Source: DRTC01 sp964521025 (GTDB taxonomy: Bacteria > Cloacimonadota > Cloacimonadia > Cloacimonadales > TCS61). From it: a DNA stretch of 22,658 bases. Below are positions 1-7,696 of this stretch, in pieces. The notes under the pieces were generated by a model that saw only the letters and a program-made list of their open reading frames with translations, ran no database searches and was not told the DNA's origin. Numbering within the stretch: the first letter of the stretch is position 1; each line of letters begins with the position of its first letter. A program made the translations under genes and the position numbers. The DNA lies in assembly GCA_964521025.1 (NCBI GenBank), contig CAZFPK010000051.1, positions 1 through 22,658 on the forward strand. The letters are read 5' to 3'.

Positions 1-73
1 AGCTTAATTTTCACGACAACTTGTTGGTAAGTTTGGTTTTTTAAGTGACTAACCTTGAAGATTTTCATTCAGT

Positions 74-937
74 TCATGAAAATATGTTCTTGAAAGCCAA
101 AAAAACATTCTTCAACAACATTGCAGTTGTAACAGAGCCAATCCCTCCGGGTACAGGAGTAATCGCAGTTGCTTTTTCAAAACAGGCATCATAATCCACA
201 TCTCCAACATATTTTGTTCCTTTTTCAGGATCGGAAACCAGGTTTACACCGACATCGACAATTATACAATTCTTCCTGATCATATCCGGCTTTACGAACA
301 AAGGTTTACCGATCGCTGCAATCAAAATGTCTGCTCTCTTTGTAATTTCTCCCAGATGTTTTGTCCTGCTGTGACAGACAGTTACAGTTGCATTTCCATT
401 TTTGTGCTTCATCAGCAATAAATTTGCTAATGGTTTACCAACAATGTTGCTTCTACCGAGAATTACGACATTTTTCCCGGTTGTTTCTATTTCGTAAAAC
501 TTCAACATTTCGATAACAGCTGCCGGTGTGCAGGGGATAAATCCTTCTCTTTCGAGGAGTAAACTTCCGATATTTATCGGATGAAAAGCATCGACATCTT
601 TTTCGGGATTTATTTTGAAATTAATTTCCGATTCATTAAGATGCTCCGGTAAAGGTTTCTGGATCATTATCCCGTGTATTTCATCATTATAATTGATTTT
701 TTCTAAGTAATTCAATAACTGTTCCTGAGATACTTGCCGGGGAAATTTCTTTGTTTCTACTTGAATTCCTATTTTAGAGCCTTTTTTTTCCAAGTTATTT
801 ACATAATATTGGGCAGCAGGATCTTCACCAACTAGCAAAATTACAAGTTTCGGTGATAGTTGATTTTTCTCGATTTCATATTTTAATTCAGAATAAATCT
901 GTTTTATTACAGGTTTGGCGGTCAGTTTAGTAGTCAT
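74..937 (-). CDS. folD: Bifunctional methylenetetrahydrofolate dehydrogenase/cyclohydrolase FolD, catalytic lysine replaced
   Basis: FolD interconverts 5,10-methylene-, 5,10-methenyl- and 10-formyl-tetrahydrofolate using NADP in the cytosol. The 287 residues match the usual family length. Visible motifs are KDVDAFHP (about 113-120), the nucleotide-binding stretch GKNVVILGRSNIVGKP (about 154-169), CHSRT, VDVGVN and the C-terminal TPVPGGIGSVT signature. By alignment from memory with E. coli FolD, the helix normally reading YVxxK reads YVNNLEKK here, so Leu49 (codon TTG, positions 791-793) sits where catalytic Lys56 is expected. In the family this lysine is needed for cyclohydrolase activity more than for the dehydrogenase. 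Lys51 or Lys52 might substitute. The start overlaps the end of the upstream phosphodiesterase gene by 11 bp, which suggests translational coupling. The fold is certain; full bifunctionality is not. Confidence 0.95.
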   Translation of the reverse strand: MTTKLTAKPVIKQIYSELKYEIEKNQLSPKLVILLVGEDPAAQYYVNNLEKKGSKIGIQVETKKFPRQVSQEQLLNYLEKINYNDEIHGIMIQKPLPEHLNESEINFKINPEKDVDAFHPINIGSLLLEREGFIPCTPAAVIEMLKFYEIETTGKNVVILGRSNIVGKPLANLLLMKHKNGNATVTVCHSRTKHLGEITKRADILIAAIGKPLFVKPDMIRKNCIIVDVGVNLVSDPEKGTKYVGDVDYDACFEKATAITPVPGGIGSVTTAMLLKNVFLAFKNIFS

Positions 938-1715
938 TAAAATCCCTTTTAATTCTTTTAATTTTCAGAGCTTTTCCTGTTTCATCATCTATTTCGATAA
1001 ACACAGCATTGATCTGGATACCAGACTCAGCAACTTCATACCTGACCGGCATTCCTGTTTCGAGCTTTTTCAGGATCAATTCCTTTTTTATTCCGATAAC
1101 AGAATCGTGCGGACCGGTCATACCAACATCGGTAATGTATGCTGTTCCCTGGGGGAGTATTTCTTCATCTGCGGTCTGAATATGTGTATGAGTTCCGATA
1201 AAAGCACTAACCTGACCGTCGAAACAAAAAGCGAGAGCTCTTTTTTCTGCTGTTGCTTCGGCGTGGAAATCGATCAAAATCTTATTGGTTTTTTCTTTGA
1301 GAACCGGTAAAAATTTTTTCAAAGAAAAATACGGAGAATCTGCTGTACTGAGAAAAGCCTGACCAATCAGGTTAACTATCGCGAGTTTCTGCCCGTTTTT
1401 ACCTGTTTTCAAAAAATAATTGTTCCCGATAGAATTTACCGGATAATTCAATGGTTTAAGAATTCGTTTTTCTTCTGCCAGGTATGGAAGGGAGTCAATT
1501 TTATCCCAAAGATGATTTCCACTGGTAAAAATATCAATTCCTGCATCGAATAACTGACCTGCTGTTTTCTCGGTTATACCTTTCCCGGCTGCTAAATTTT
1601 CACCATTCGCCAGGCAAATATCAGCATCATATTCCTCGATCAATTCAGGGAGAATGCTTTTAACAGATATTCTTCCCGGTTTTCCAAAAATATCTCCAAA
1701 GAAAAGAACATTCAT
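927..1715 (-). CDS. ymdB: YmdB-type calcineurin-like metallophosphoesterase (TIGR00282 family)
   Basis: The protein has 262 residues, the normal size for the dinuclear-metal phosphoesterases related to Bacillus YmdB, which hydrolyse 2',3'-cyclic nucleotides and affect RNase-dependent gene expression. Metal-binding motifs appear in order: GDIFGKPGR at the N terminus, NGENLAAGKGIT, SGNHLWDK, DFHAEATAEK, GTHTHIQTADE and TDVGMTGPHDSVIG. No signal peptide or membrane segment is seen, so it is cytosolic. Its ATG overlaps the rny stop codon by one base (TAATG), and its end overlaps folD. The pairing with RNase Y is conserved in many bacteria and fits a shared role in RNA turnover. The family assignment is secure; the physiological substrate here is not known. 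Confidence 0.9.
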   Translation of the reverse strand: MNVLFFGDIFGKPGRISVKSILPELIEEYDADICLANGENLAAGKGITEKTAGQLFDAGIDIFTSGNHLWDKIDSLPYLAEEKRILKPLNYPVNSIGNNYFLKTGKNGQKLAIVNLIGQAFLSTADSPYFSLKKFLPVLKEKTNKILIDFHAEATAEKRALAFCFDGQVSAFIGTHTHIQTADEEILPQGTAYITDVGMTGPHDSVIGIKKELILKKLETGMPVRYEVAESGIQINAVFIEIDDETGKALKIKRIKRDFNDY

Positions 1716-3280
1716 TATTTAGCCATTGCCGATTGCCGTGTTTCTCGAATGACAGTCACTTTTATCTGCCCCGGGTATTGCATCTCTTTTTCAATTTTTT
1801 CTGCTATATCAGTAGCGATGTAGGCAGTTTTACTATCATCGATAGAAACCGGATCAACAATTATGCGAAGTTCTCTGCCGGCCTGGATAGCAAAAGATTT
1901 ATTAACACCTTCGATCGCATTTGCAATTCCTTCCATCTTTTCGAGACGTTTCATGTATGATTCCAGCATTTCCCTTCTTGCTCCGGGTCTTGCTCCGGAA
2001 ATCGCATCCGCAACCTGCGTTAGAACAGCATAAACACTGATTGGTTCGACTTCTTCGTGATGGGCTTCGATCGCATTTATCATGATCTTGCTTTCGCCGT
2101 TTTTCCTGGCAATATTTGCTCCGAGAACCGCATGAGAACCGTCATACTCGTGATCAATTGCTTTTCCGATATCGTGCAGGAATCCTGCTCTGCGTGCCAA
2201 TTCCTGGTCTATTCCCAATTCTGCTGCTAATATTCCGCAAAGCCAACCGGTTTCAATCGAATGTTGTAAGATGTTCTGACCGTAACTTGTGCGATATTTC
2301 AATCTACCGATAAGTTTGATAATATTGGAAGACAAATTATGGATATTCATTTCCATACAGGCATCTTCACCGGTTTTAACCAGATTTTCTTCCATTTCTT
2401 TTGCTGTTTTTTCGATAGTTTGTTCAATCCTTCCGGGATGGATCCGACCGTCGAGGATCAATTTCTCCAATGAAAGGCGGGCAATTTCTCTGCGGACAGG
2501 ATCAAATCCTGAGAGAACGACTGCTTCCGGTGTGTCATCTATGATCAAATCAATGCCGGAAGCTTTTTCAAAAGTTCTGATATTTCTCCCTTCTCTACCG
2601 ATGATCCTGCCTTTCATATCATCGTCAGGAAGAGATACGACCGATACGATTGATTCTGAGACATGATCAACGACCATTCTCTGGATAGCTGTTGCAGTTA
2701 TTCCGGCAGCGACTCTATTAGCTTCGAGTTTTGCTTGTTCAGCGATCATCCTGACTTTTTTTGCTGCCTCATTTCGGGCTTTATTTTTCAGGTTATTTTT
2801 CAAAATCTGGATAGCTTCCTCTCTTGATAATCGAGCGATTTCGGAAAGTTTGGAATTCTGTTGTTCCATCAAATTATCCAGTTTTTCTTCTTTTGATCTT
2901 ATGCTTTGATCTTTGTGCTTGAGTTTTTTTTCAAAATCCTGGAGATTGTTTTCCTTATTATCTAAAACAGCTAATCTTTTATCGAGGCTGTGGACTCTTT
3001 CATTGTATTCTTTTTCCAGAGTATAAAGTTCTTTCTTACGGTCGTTGATCTCATTCTCGTATTTTTTCTGGGTTCTATACCATTCTTCTTTTGCTTGCAG
3101 AATCACTTCTTTTTTTAAGGTCTCGGTTTCCTGTTTAGCATCGTTTATTATTTTTTGTGCAAGTTCATTGGATTTAAGGATATTCCTGTTTCCGGTTGCT
3201 TTTTTTAAAGCAGTAATGAGAAAAGTTAATACAACTCCTACCACAAAGCCGATTAAGGCGATAAATATATATGTTGTCAT
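1715..3280 (-). CDS. rny: Ribonuclease Y
   Basis: RNase Y is a membrane-anchored endoribonuclease that starts mRNA decay. The 521 residues show the full architecture: a single N-terminal membrane helix (about 4-24), a long charged coiled coil (about 30-200), a KH RNA-binding domain with GRIIGREGRNIR (about 225-236), and an HD domain with QHSIE, LHDIGKA and EAHHEE, followed by the conserved DAISGARPGARRE. All the expected HD metal ligands are visible. A Shine-Dalgarno-like AAAGGA lies just before the ATG. The gene follows the 6S-RNA-like locus and overlaps the YmdB-type gene by one base, so rny, the phosphodiesterase and folD probably form one transcription unit. Confidence 0.97.
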   Translation of the reverse strand: MTTYIFIALIGFVVGVVLTFLITALKKATGNRNILKSNELAQKIINDAKQETETLKKEVILQAKEEWYRTQKKYENEINDRKKELYTLEKEYNERVHSLDKRLAVLDNKENNLQDFEKKLKHKDQSIRSKEEKLDNLMEQQNSKLSEIARLSREEAIQILKNNLKNKARNEAAKKVRMIAEQAKLEANRVAAGITATAIQRMVVDHVSESIVSVVSLPDDDMKGRIIGREGRNIRTFEKASGIDLIIDDTPEAVVLSGFDPVRREIARLSLEKLILDGRIHPGRIEQTIEKTAKEMEENLVKTGEDACMEMNIHNLSSNIIKLIGRLKYRTSYGQNILQHSIETGWLCGILAAELGIDQELARRAGFLHDIGKAIDHEYDGSHAVLGANIARKNGESKIMINAIEAHHEEVEPISVYAVLTQVADAISGARPGARREMLESYMKRLEKMEGIANAIEGVNKSFAIQAGRELRIIVDPVSIDDSKTAYIATDIAEKIEKEMQYPGQIKVTVIRETRQSAMAK

Positions 3281-3306
3281 TATTATTCCTTTCGCAGTAT
3301 GAAAAA

Positions 3307-3470
3307 CCCGCTGTACCGTGTATTATCGTTTTCACGAACCACCATAAAAGTGGACATCTACCTTGTTTGCTTTACAGATCCGGATCGTGTCCGGCTTGTG
3401 TGCCACAAATGGCTCGACTTCCGATCATAATTTAGTTCTGAAACAAAAATAATATCACGCATACAGCAGG
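3307..3470 (-). ncRNA. ssrS: Candidate 6S RNA, between zapA and rny
   Basis: The stretch between zapA and rny is non-coding and folds into a 6S-like shape on the minus strand. Its ends pair in a long closing stem: positions 3462-3470 (CCTGCTGTA on the minus strand) with 3307-3315 (TACAGCGGG), continued after small bulges by CGTG/CACG and ATATT/AATA. Inside are a CCGGA/TCCGG hairpin (3380-3394), a GCCA/TGGC hairpin (3402-3413) and a CCAC/GTGG hairpin (3339-3353). The closing stem is followed by a short T run, as in an intrinsic terminator. The length of about 164 nt is slightly short for 6S, which binds sigma-70 RNA polymerase. In several phyla 6S lies directly after zapA; here it starts 3 nt after the zapA stop. 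No covariance search was possible. Confidence 0.62.
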
Positions 3471-3473
3471 ATT

Positions 3474-3749
3474 TTAATTATCTAAATCAAGAGTAATTTG
3501 ATTTAAAAGGCTATCGATCTGTTCTTTTTCATTTTCATATCTCTTATTTTTTTCGATTTCATTAAAATACATTTCTGTCATTGTCAGAGAATAAAGAACA
3601 AATAATTTATTTTGATCGATAGTATTATATTTTTTATTGAGTTCTTCCAATTGAGAGACGAGATAATTCACATGGTCTTTTAATTTATCCGGATTATCAC
3701 TTTTCAAGTAATACTTTTTCCCTAAAATCTCGACTTCGATCGATCTCAT
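3474..3749 (-). CDS. zapA: Cell division protein ZapA
   Basis: ZapA binds FtsZ and bundles protofilaments at the division site. The 91-residue product begins with the family's typical beta-strand segment (MRSIEVEILGKKYYLKSDNP), followed by a helix with HVNYLVSQLEELNKKYNT and a C-terminal coiled coil. Length and layout match ZapA proteins. It is 5 nt downstream of a small coiled-coil gene, in the pheT-(coiled coil)-zapA-6S arrangement seen in many bacteria. Small divergent ZapA proteins are recognised by context as much as by sequence, but here both agree. Confidence 0.85.
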   Translation of the reverse strand: MRSIEVEILGKKYYLKSDNPDKLKDHVNYLVSQLEELNKKYNTIDQNKLFVLYSLTMTEMYFNEIEKNKRYENEKEQIDSLLNQITLDLDN

Positions 3750-3754
3750 TTTAT

Positions 3755-4078
3755 TTACAGTTCATGGATTTGATTTAAAACATCATCCAGTTTTGTGAGA
3801 GCATCTTTAGTGTTGCTCTCATATTTCTCTAATTGCTTTCGGAGTGATCTATTTTCATTCCTTAAAAATTCGATCTCATCTTTCTGCTGGCTTATTGATT
3901 TCTCCATATCTTCGATTTTCTCTTTATTTTGAGAATAAAGTTGCTTAAGTTCCTTGTCATTTTTAATAAATTCATTTTTTTCATTTAATAAAGCAACATA
4001 TTTTTCTTTAATTTCACTGTATTTTGTGATTAGTTTCTGGATTTTTTCATCCAGACTTAAAATCGGTTTGTCCTGCAT
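3755..4078 (-). CDS. Small coiled-coil protein, possibly ZapB-like
   Basis: This is a 107-residue cytosolic protein, almost entirely alpha-helical coiled coil from about residue 8 to 92. It is rich in Lys, Glu, Gln and Asn with heptad-like Leu and Ile spacing, and ends in DALTKLDDVLNQIHEL. There is no signal peptide, membrane segment or catalytic motif. It lies 2 nt after pheT and 5 nt before zapA, so it is very likely co-expressed with ZapA. ZapB of enterobacteria is also a small coiled coil that binds ZapA, so a ZapB-like division role is plausible. Coiled-coil composition cannot show homology, and the name is based on context only. Confidence 0.6.
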   Translation of the reverse strand: MQDKPILSLDEKIQKLITKYSEIKEKYVALLNEKNEFIKNDKELKQLYSQNKEKIEDMEKSISQQKDEIEFLRNENRSLRKQLEKYESNTKDALTKLDDVLNQIHEL

Positions 4079-4080
4079 AA

Positions 4081-6474
4081 TTACCTCATTTCGATCTTGA
4101 ATCGAGTTTCTAAAATTTGAATGATTTTCTGCATCAATCCGCTCACAAATTCATCTGTCAATGTTTTTGTGTCAGAGCTTAAAACCAAATTAAAGGTCAA
4201 ACTGCGACATCCGCTTTTGATATTTTTACCGGTAAACTCATCAAAAACAATAACTTCTTTTATTATTTTTCGATCAACTTTAAAAATTTCTTCTTTTATT
4301 TTGAAAAGATCGAATTTCCTTGAGATAATAAAAGAAATATCTCGCAAAACCGGCGGATATTTTGGGATTGGAGTAAATTTCGGATCGATTTTTTTATGAA
4401 GAGCGAATATTTGTTCAAGATTTATTTCAAAGATAAAAAGCGGTTGTTCGATCGTGAAATTTTGAGCAATTTTCGGATCTAATTTTCCGAACTCGGCAAC
4501 GATTGAATTTTTGTAACCTACTTTCGCCGCTAATCCCGGTTGAAAATAAGATTCATCGGTATTAGAGAATTTGACTTTATCCAAACCCAAAATTTCCAGG
4601 ATATCTTCGACAATTCCTTTAACATCATAAAAATCGATTTTCTTTACAGGTTCTTTCCAATAAACAGGAAAAATATCTCCGGTCATCAAAGCTGTTATGA
4701 AAAATCTTTCGTTTGCTAATTTACCTTCGCTTTTTATGAAAGTTTTGCTTAATTCAAAAAGTTTAAGATCTTTTCTCCCGTGATTGATATTGAAAAGAGC
4801 ATTTTTCAGAATTCCCGGAAGAAGCATGGATCTCATGACTGAAAAACTACTGCCGAGAGGATTTTTGATGCGGACAAAATCCCGCCGTTCATCGTCCTCC
4901 TTTATTTTCAAAAGATCAGCGTAATTCGGATCGGAAAAACTCCAGTTCACAACTTCAGAAAAACCTGCATTAACCAACAAATCCCGGATTTCCCTTTTCT
5001 TGTAGAAAGTGTATTTATTCATTATTTTTTGAGGTTTCAGGAAAGTCTCGATGTTATTATAGCCGTGCAGCCGGATAATTTCTTCGATCAGGTCGATCTC
5101 GCGGGACAGGTCCTTCCTGAATGAAGGAATTTTAAATTGCAGTAAATCTTCTTCTTCCTGCACCTGATTTAGTCCCAAACTCTCGAGGTGATCCCGGATA
5201 GTATTTTCAGGGAGATCGACGGTCAGTAATTTCTTAACTCTCGATGGGCGAACCGACACAACTCTTTCCTGTTGCGGATTTGGATATGAATCCAGTTTAC
5301 CTTTCAGTAAAGTCCCGCCGGCAATTTCCAGGATCAATTGGGCAGTTCTGCGGCTGACAATTTCCGCTGTTTCATCTGACAGGTCTCTCTCGAACCTGTG
5401 AGAAGAATCGGTTTGGATCTTAAATCTATTTGCGGTTTTCCTGATCGAAGAATAGAGAAAATTCGCGGCTTCGATGACGATAGTCTTAGTTTCCCAAGTA
5501 ATATGGGAATTTTCACCGCCGATAATTCCGGCAATGGCAATCGGTTTGGAAGCATCAGCGATCACCAGGTCGTTTTCCTGAAGTTCATAAACATTTTCAT
5601 CAAGCGCCGGGAATTTCTCATTTTCAGAAGCCCTGCGGATGAGGATCGTCCTACCTGCGATCTTTTCATAATCAAAAGCATGCAGCGGATGACCGAATTC
5701 CATCATCACAAAATTTGTTATATCGACAATATTATTGATCGGTCGCAAACCGACTGAAATTAACCTCTGCTGCAGCCAGTCCGGGGAATCCTTTACAGCT
5801 ACATTTTGGATCATACGAGCAGTATAACGGGAACAAAGCTGCGGTTCATCATTCCGAAGTTTCAGAAAATTCTCGATCTTATCATCACCGTTTTTACAGA
5901 TTATTTCCGGTAAATCCAGATTAATTTTAAGATAAGCAGCCAGATCACGCGCCACTCCGATCATACCGAGTAAGTCCGGTCTGTTGGGTGTTATTTCGGC
6001 TTCGAAACAAATATCAGAATGCTCTTTCAAGAAAGATGACAAACTTTCACCAACAGGAGCATCTTCATCCAAAACCATGATCCCCTCATGATTTTCTGAA
6101 ATTCCCAGTTCTTTCTCCGAACAGATCATACCAAAAGATACTTCTCCCCGCAGTTTCACTTTTTTGATCTTATATTCACCGATCTTAGCTCCGACCGGAG
6201 CAAAAGCGATCTTCTGATCTTTTGCACAATTCGGAGCACCGCAAATAACTTGTTTAATCTCGGTCCCATTATCGACCAGGCAGATGGAAAGATTATCTGC
6301 TTGCGGATGCTTTTTTTTCTCAACTATGCGACCAATGATGATTTGCTCGAGTTCCGCTCCTGATATTGTATCACCTTTTATTTCCATTCCCAGGGAAGTA
6401 AGTATGGTACTTATTTCTTCCGGAGAATGATCGAAATCCAAATATTGCTTTAACCAATTATAACTGATATTCAT
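4081..6474 (-). CDS. pheT: Phenylalanyl-tRNA synthetase beta subunit
   Basis: This is the beta chain of the alpha2-beta2 enzyme that charges tRNA-Phe, with 797 residues as usual for full-length bacterial PheT. Domains in order: an N-terminal EMAP/OB-fold tRNA-binding domain (about 40-150, with VICGAPNCAKDQKIAFAPVG), the B3/B4 editing domain (about 210-380, including HPLHAFDYEKI and GIIGGENS), the B5 domain (about 405-475, ending in RLHGYNNIE), the catalytic-like core, and a C-terminal ferredoxin-fold anticodon-binding domain (about 703-797, starting PKYPPVLRDISF). It appears complete. It is separated from pheS by an inserted nuclease gene, whereas pheS and pheT are adjacent in most bacteria. 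Confidence 0.97.
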   Translation of the reverse strand: MNISYNWLKQYLDFDHSPEEISTILTSLGMEIKGDTISGAELEQIIIGRIVEKKKHPQADNLSICLVDNGTEIKQVICGAPNCAKDQKIAFAPVGAKIGEYKIKKVKLRGEVSFGMICSEKELGISENHEGIMVLDEDAPVGESLSSFLKEHSDICFEAEITPNRPDLLGMIGVARDLAAYLKINLDLPEIICKNGDDKIENFLKLRNDEPQLCSRYTARMIQNVAVKDSPDWLQQRLISVGLRPINNIVDITNFVMMEFGHPLHAFDYEKIAGRTILIRRASENEKFPALDENVYELQENDLVIADASKPIAIAGIIGGENSHITWETKTIVIEAANFLYSSIRKTANRFKIQTDSSHRFERDLSDETAEIVSRRTAQLILEIAGGTLLKGKLDSYPNPQQERVVSVRPSRVKKLLTVDLPENTIRDHLESLGLNQVQEEEDLLQFKIPSFRKDLSREIDLIEEIIRLHGYNNIETFLKPQKIMNKYTFYKKREIRDLLVNAGFSEVVNWSFSDPNYADLLKIKEDDERRDFVRIKNPLGSSFSVMRSMLLPGILKNALFNINHGRKDLKLFELSKTFIKSEGKLANERFFITALMTGDIFPVYWKEPVKKIDFYDVKGIVEDILEILGLDKVKFSNTDESYFQPGLAAKVGYKNSIVAEFGKLDPKIAQNFTIEQPLFIFEINLEQIFALHKKIDPKFTPIPKYPPVLRDISFIISRKFDLFKIKEEIFKVDRKIIKEVIVFDEFTGKNIKSGCRSLTFNLVLSSDTKTLTDEFVSGLMQKIIQILETRFKIEMR

Positions 6475-6585
6475 CGTTTACCTGATTTTATTATAATTTC
6501 CACAAATTTATAGCTCCCAAATTCAGCAAATAAATTGTTGGAAATTGTCCTTCATTGCTGATTTAGTAATGAAATTCCGAGATAG

Positions 6586-7551
6586 TTAATTCGCTAATTT
6601 TTTCTCGATTTCTTCAATCCTTTGTGCTTTTCTAAGTAAATCCTTGATCTCTTCTAATTTTTCGATATCGGTAAATTTCTTGATCCGGTTCATTAATTTT
6701 AAGCCGATTTGACCGAATTTGATATCGAGTATAACCTCGATTCCTTCCAACAACCCTTTCTGCATACCCTGATGCATACCTTCGTATCTTAATCTCTCTG
6801 CAATAGTCATCATCTCCTCGCTTCTCTCGTAAGAGATATCTTTTATGATCTTTTTAACACTCTCAAATGTAAAATCTTCCCCGGCATTCATTATGTAAAG
6901 AATAAATGTTCTAAAAAAATCAGTTATTGTTGCACTTTTTTCCAATTTCTCAAACAATAGAAATAACTCTTTGACCTTTTCCGGGAAATTACCCAGAGAA
7001 ATATTTTTCATTATTTCCATAAAAATCCGTGTTCTGACCTGACCGACAATATCCTTTTCTTCATATTTAGAAGTATCGATTAAAAAATACTCAAATTCCG
7101 GAACAAATTTTTCAAGTACAGGTGGAATTTCCTGCAAAATATCGGAAATTTTCAACCCGATATTCCATTTCTGTTTACCATGATAAAATACGAGCGGAAT
7201 AATTAACGGCAATTTTTCATTTTTCTTTTTCTGGGAAGATTTCAGTTCCCAGATCTTCGTCATATATTTCAATAATTGCAGAATTATATTCGGATAAGGA
7301 AAACTCTTGTGTTCAATTAAAAAATAAATATATGCAGGATTGTTTTTTACATTGATTTCATATAAAATATCAGAAAAAGTCTCCTTCAATTCCGGTTCGA
7401 TGAAACTATCCTTCGAGATTTGAATTGTTTCCGGATCGATTATCTCCAGGATATCTTTCGGCAGGTAATTTTTTACGAAATCTTTTGCGACTTCTTTGTC
7501 GGTCATGACCTGCTTAAAGAATTTATCGTGTGGATTTGTTATCTCTTCCAT
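6586..7551 (-). CDS. Rpn family recombination-promoting nuclease (PD-(D/E)XK), transposase-like
   Basis: The 321-residue protein matches the Rpn/YhgA-like family (also called putative transposase), DNA nucleases that stimulate RecA-independent recombination in E. coli. The N terminus (NPHDKFFKQVMTDKEVAKDF) is typical. The PD-(D/E)XK core is intact: Asp61 in SDILYEI, then Glu80-x-Lys82 in LIEHKS, and Gln92 in LQLLKYM. The C-terminal half is helical, with a Met/Gly/Gln-rich linker around 258-268 and a charged tail, as in family members. No inverted repeats or target duplications are visible around it. It sits between pheS and pheT with a 111-bp gap on one side and 145 bp on the other, so it is likely a later insertion into the operon. 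Its true biological role is unclear. Confidence 0.85.
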   Translation of the reverse strand: MEEITNPHDKFFKQVMTDKEVAKDFVKNYLPKDILEIIDPETIQISKDSFIEPELKETFSDILYEINVKNNPAYIYFLIEHKSFPYPNIILQLLKYMTKIWELKSSQKKKNEKLPLIIPLVFYHGKQKWNIGLKISDILQEIPPVLEKFVPEFEYFLIDTSKYEEKDIVGQVRTRIFMEIMKNISLGNFPEKVKELFLLFEKLEKSATITDFFRTFILYIMNAGEDFTFESVKKIIKDISYERSEEMMTIAERLRYEGMHQGMQKGLLEGIEVILDIKFGQIGLKLMNRIKKFTDIEKLEEIKDLLRKAQRIEEIEKKLAN

Positions 7552-7572
7552 TTATATTTATTCCGTTTTTTG

Positions 7573-7670
7573 TTCTGAGAATTTTTTATTAGAAGATTCC
7601 TTGCTCTGGTAGAGATGCAAGAGAATACCAAGATTTATTGAAAAACAGGAGGAGAACCCGGAATGACAAG
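7573..7670. repeat. Possible degenerate dispersed-repeat remnant
   Basis: The gap between the Rpn gene and pheS holds non-coding sequence containing TTCTGAG, AGAAGATTCCTTGCTCTGG and ACCCGGAATGACAAG. The wording resembles the palindromic repeat at 15156-15246 (TTCTGAG, TTTGCTCGGG, AAGAATCTC). Similarity is short and imperfect, so this is a weak call. It may be a scar of the event that placed the Rpn gene here. Confidence 0.22.
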
Positions 7671-7696
7671 TGCAATTCATTGTGATAACCGATAAC

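Noticed and set aside
915..1310. Plus-strand ORF of 131 codons antisense to the YmdB-type and folD genes
   Set aside because: Shadow of two well-conserved genes with no independent signals.
5398..5757. Plus-strand ORF of 119 codons antisense to pheT
   Set aside because: Lies entirely inside the conserved PheT editing domain and has no start signals.
7552..7696. Possible tRNA or small RNA gene between the Rpn gene and pheS
   Set aside because: No cloverleaf or T-loop consensus was found; the sequence looks like a repeat remnant.
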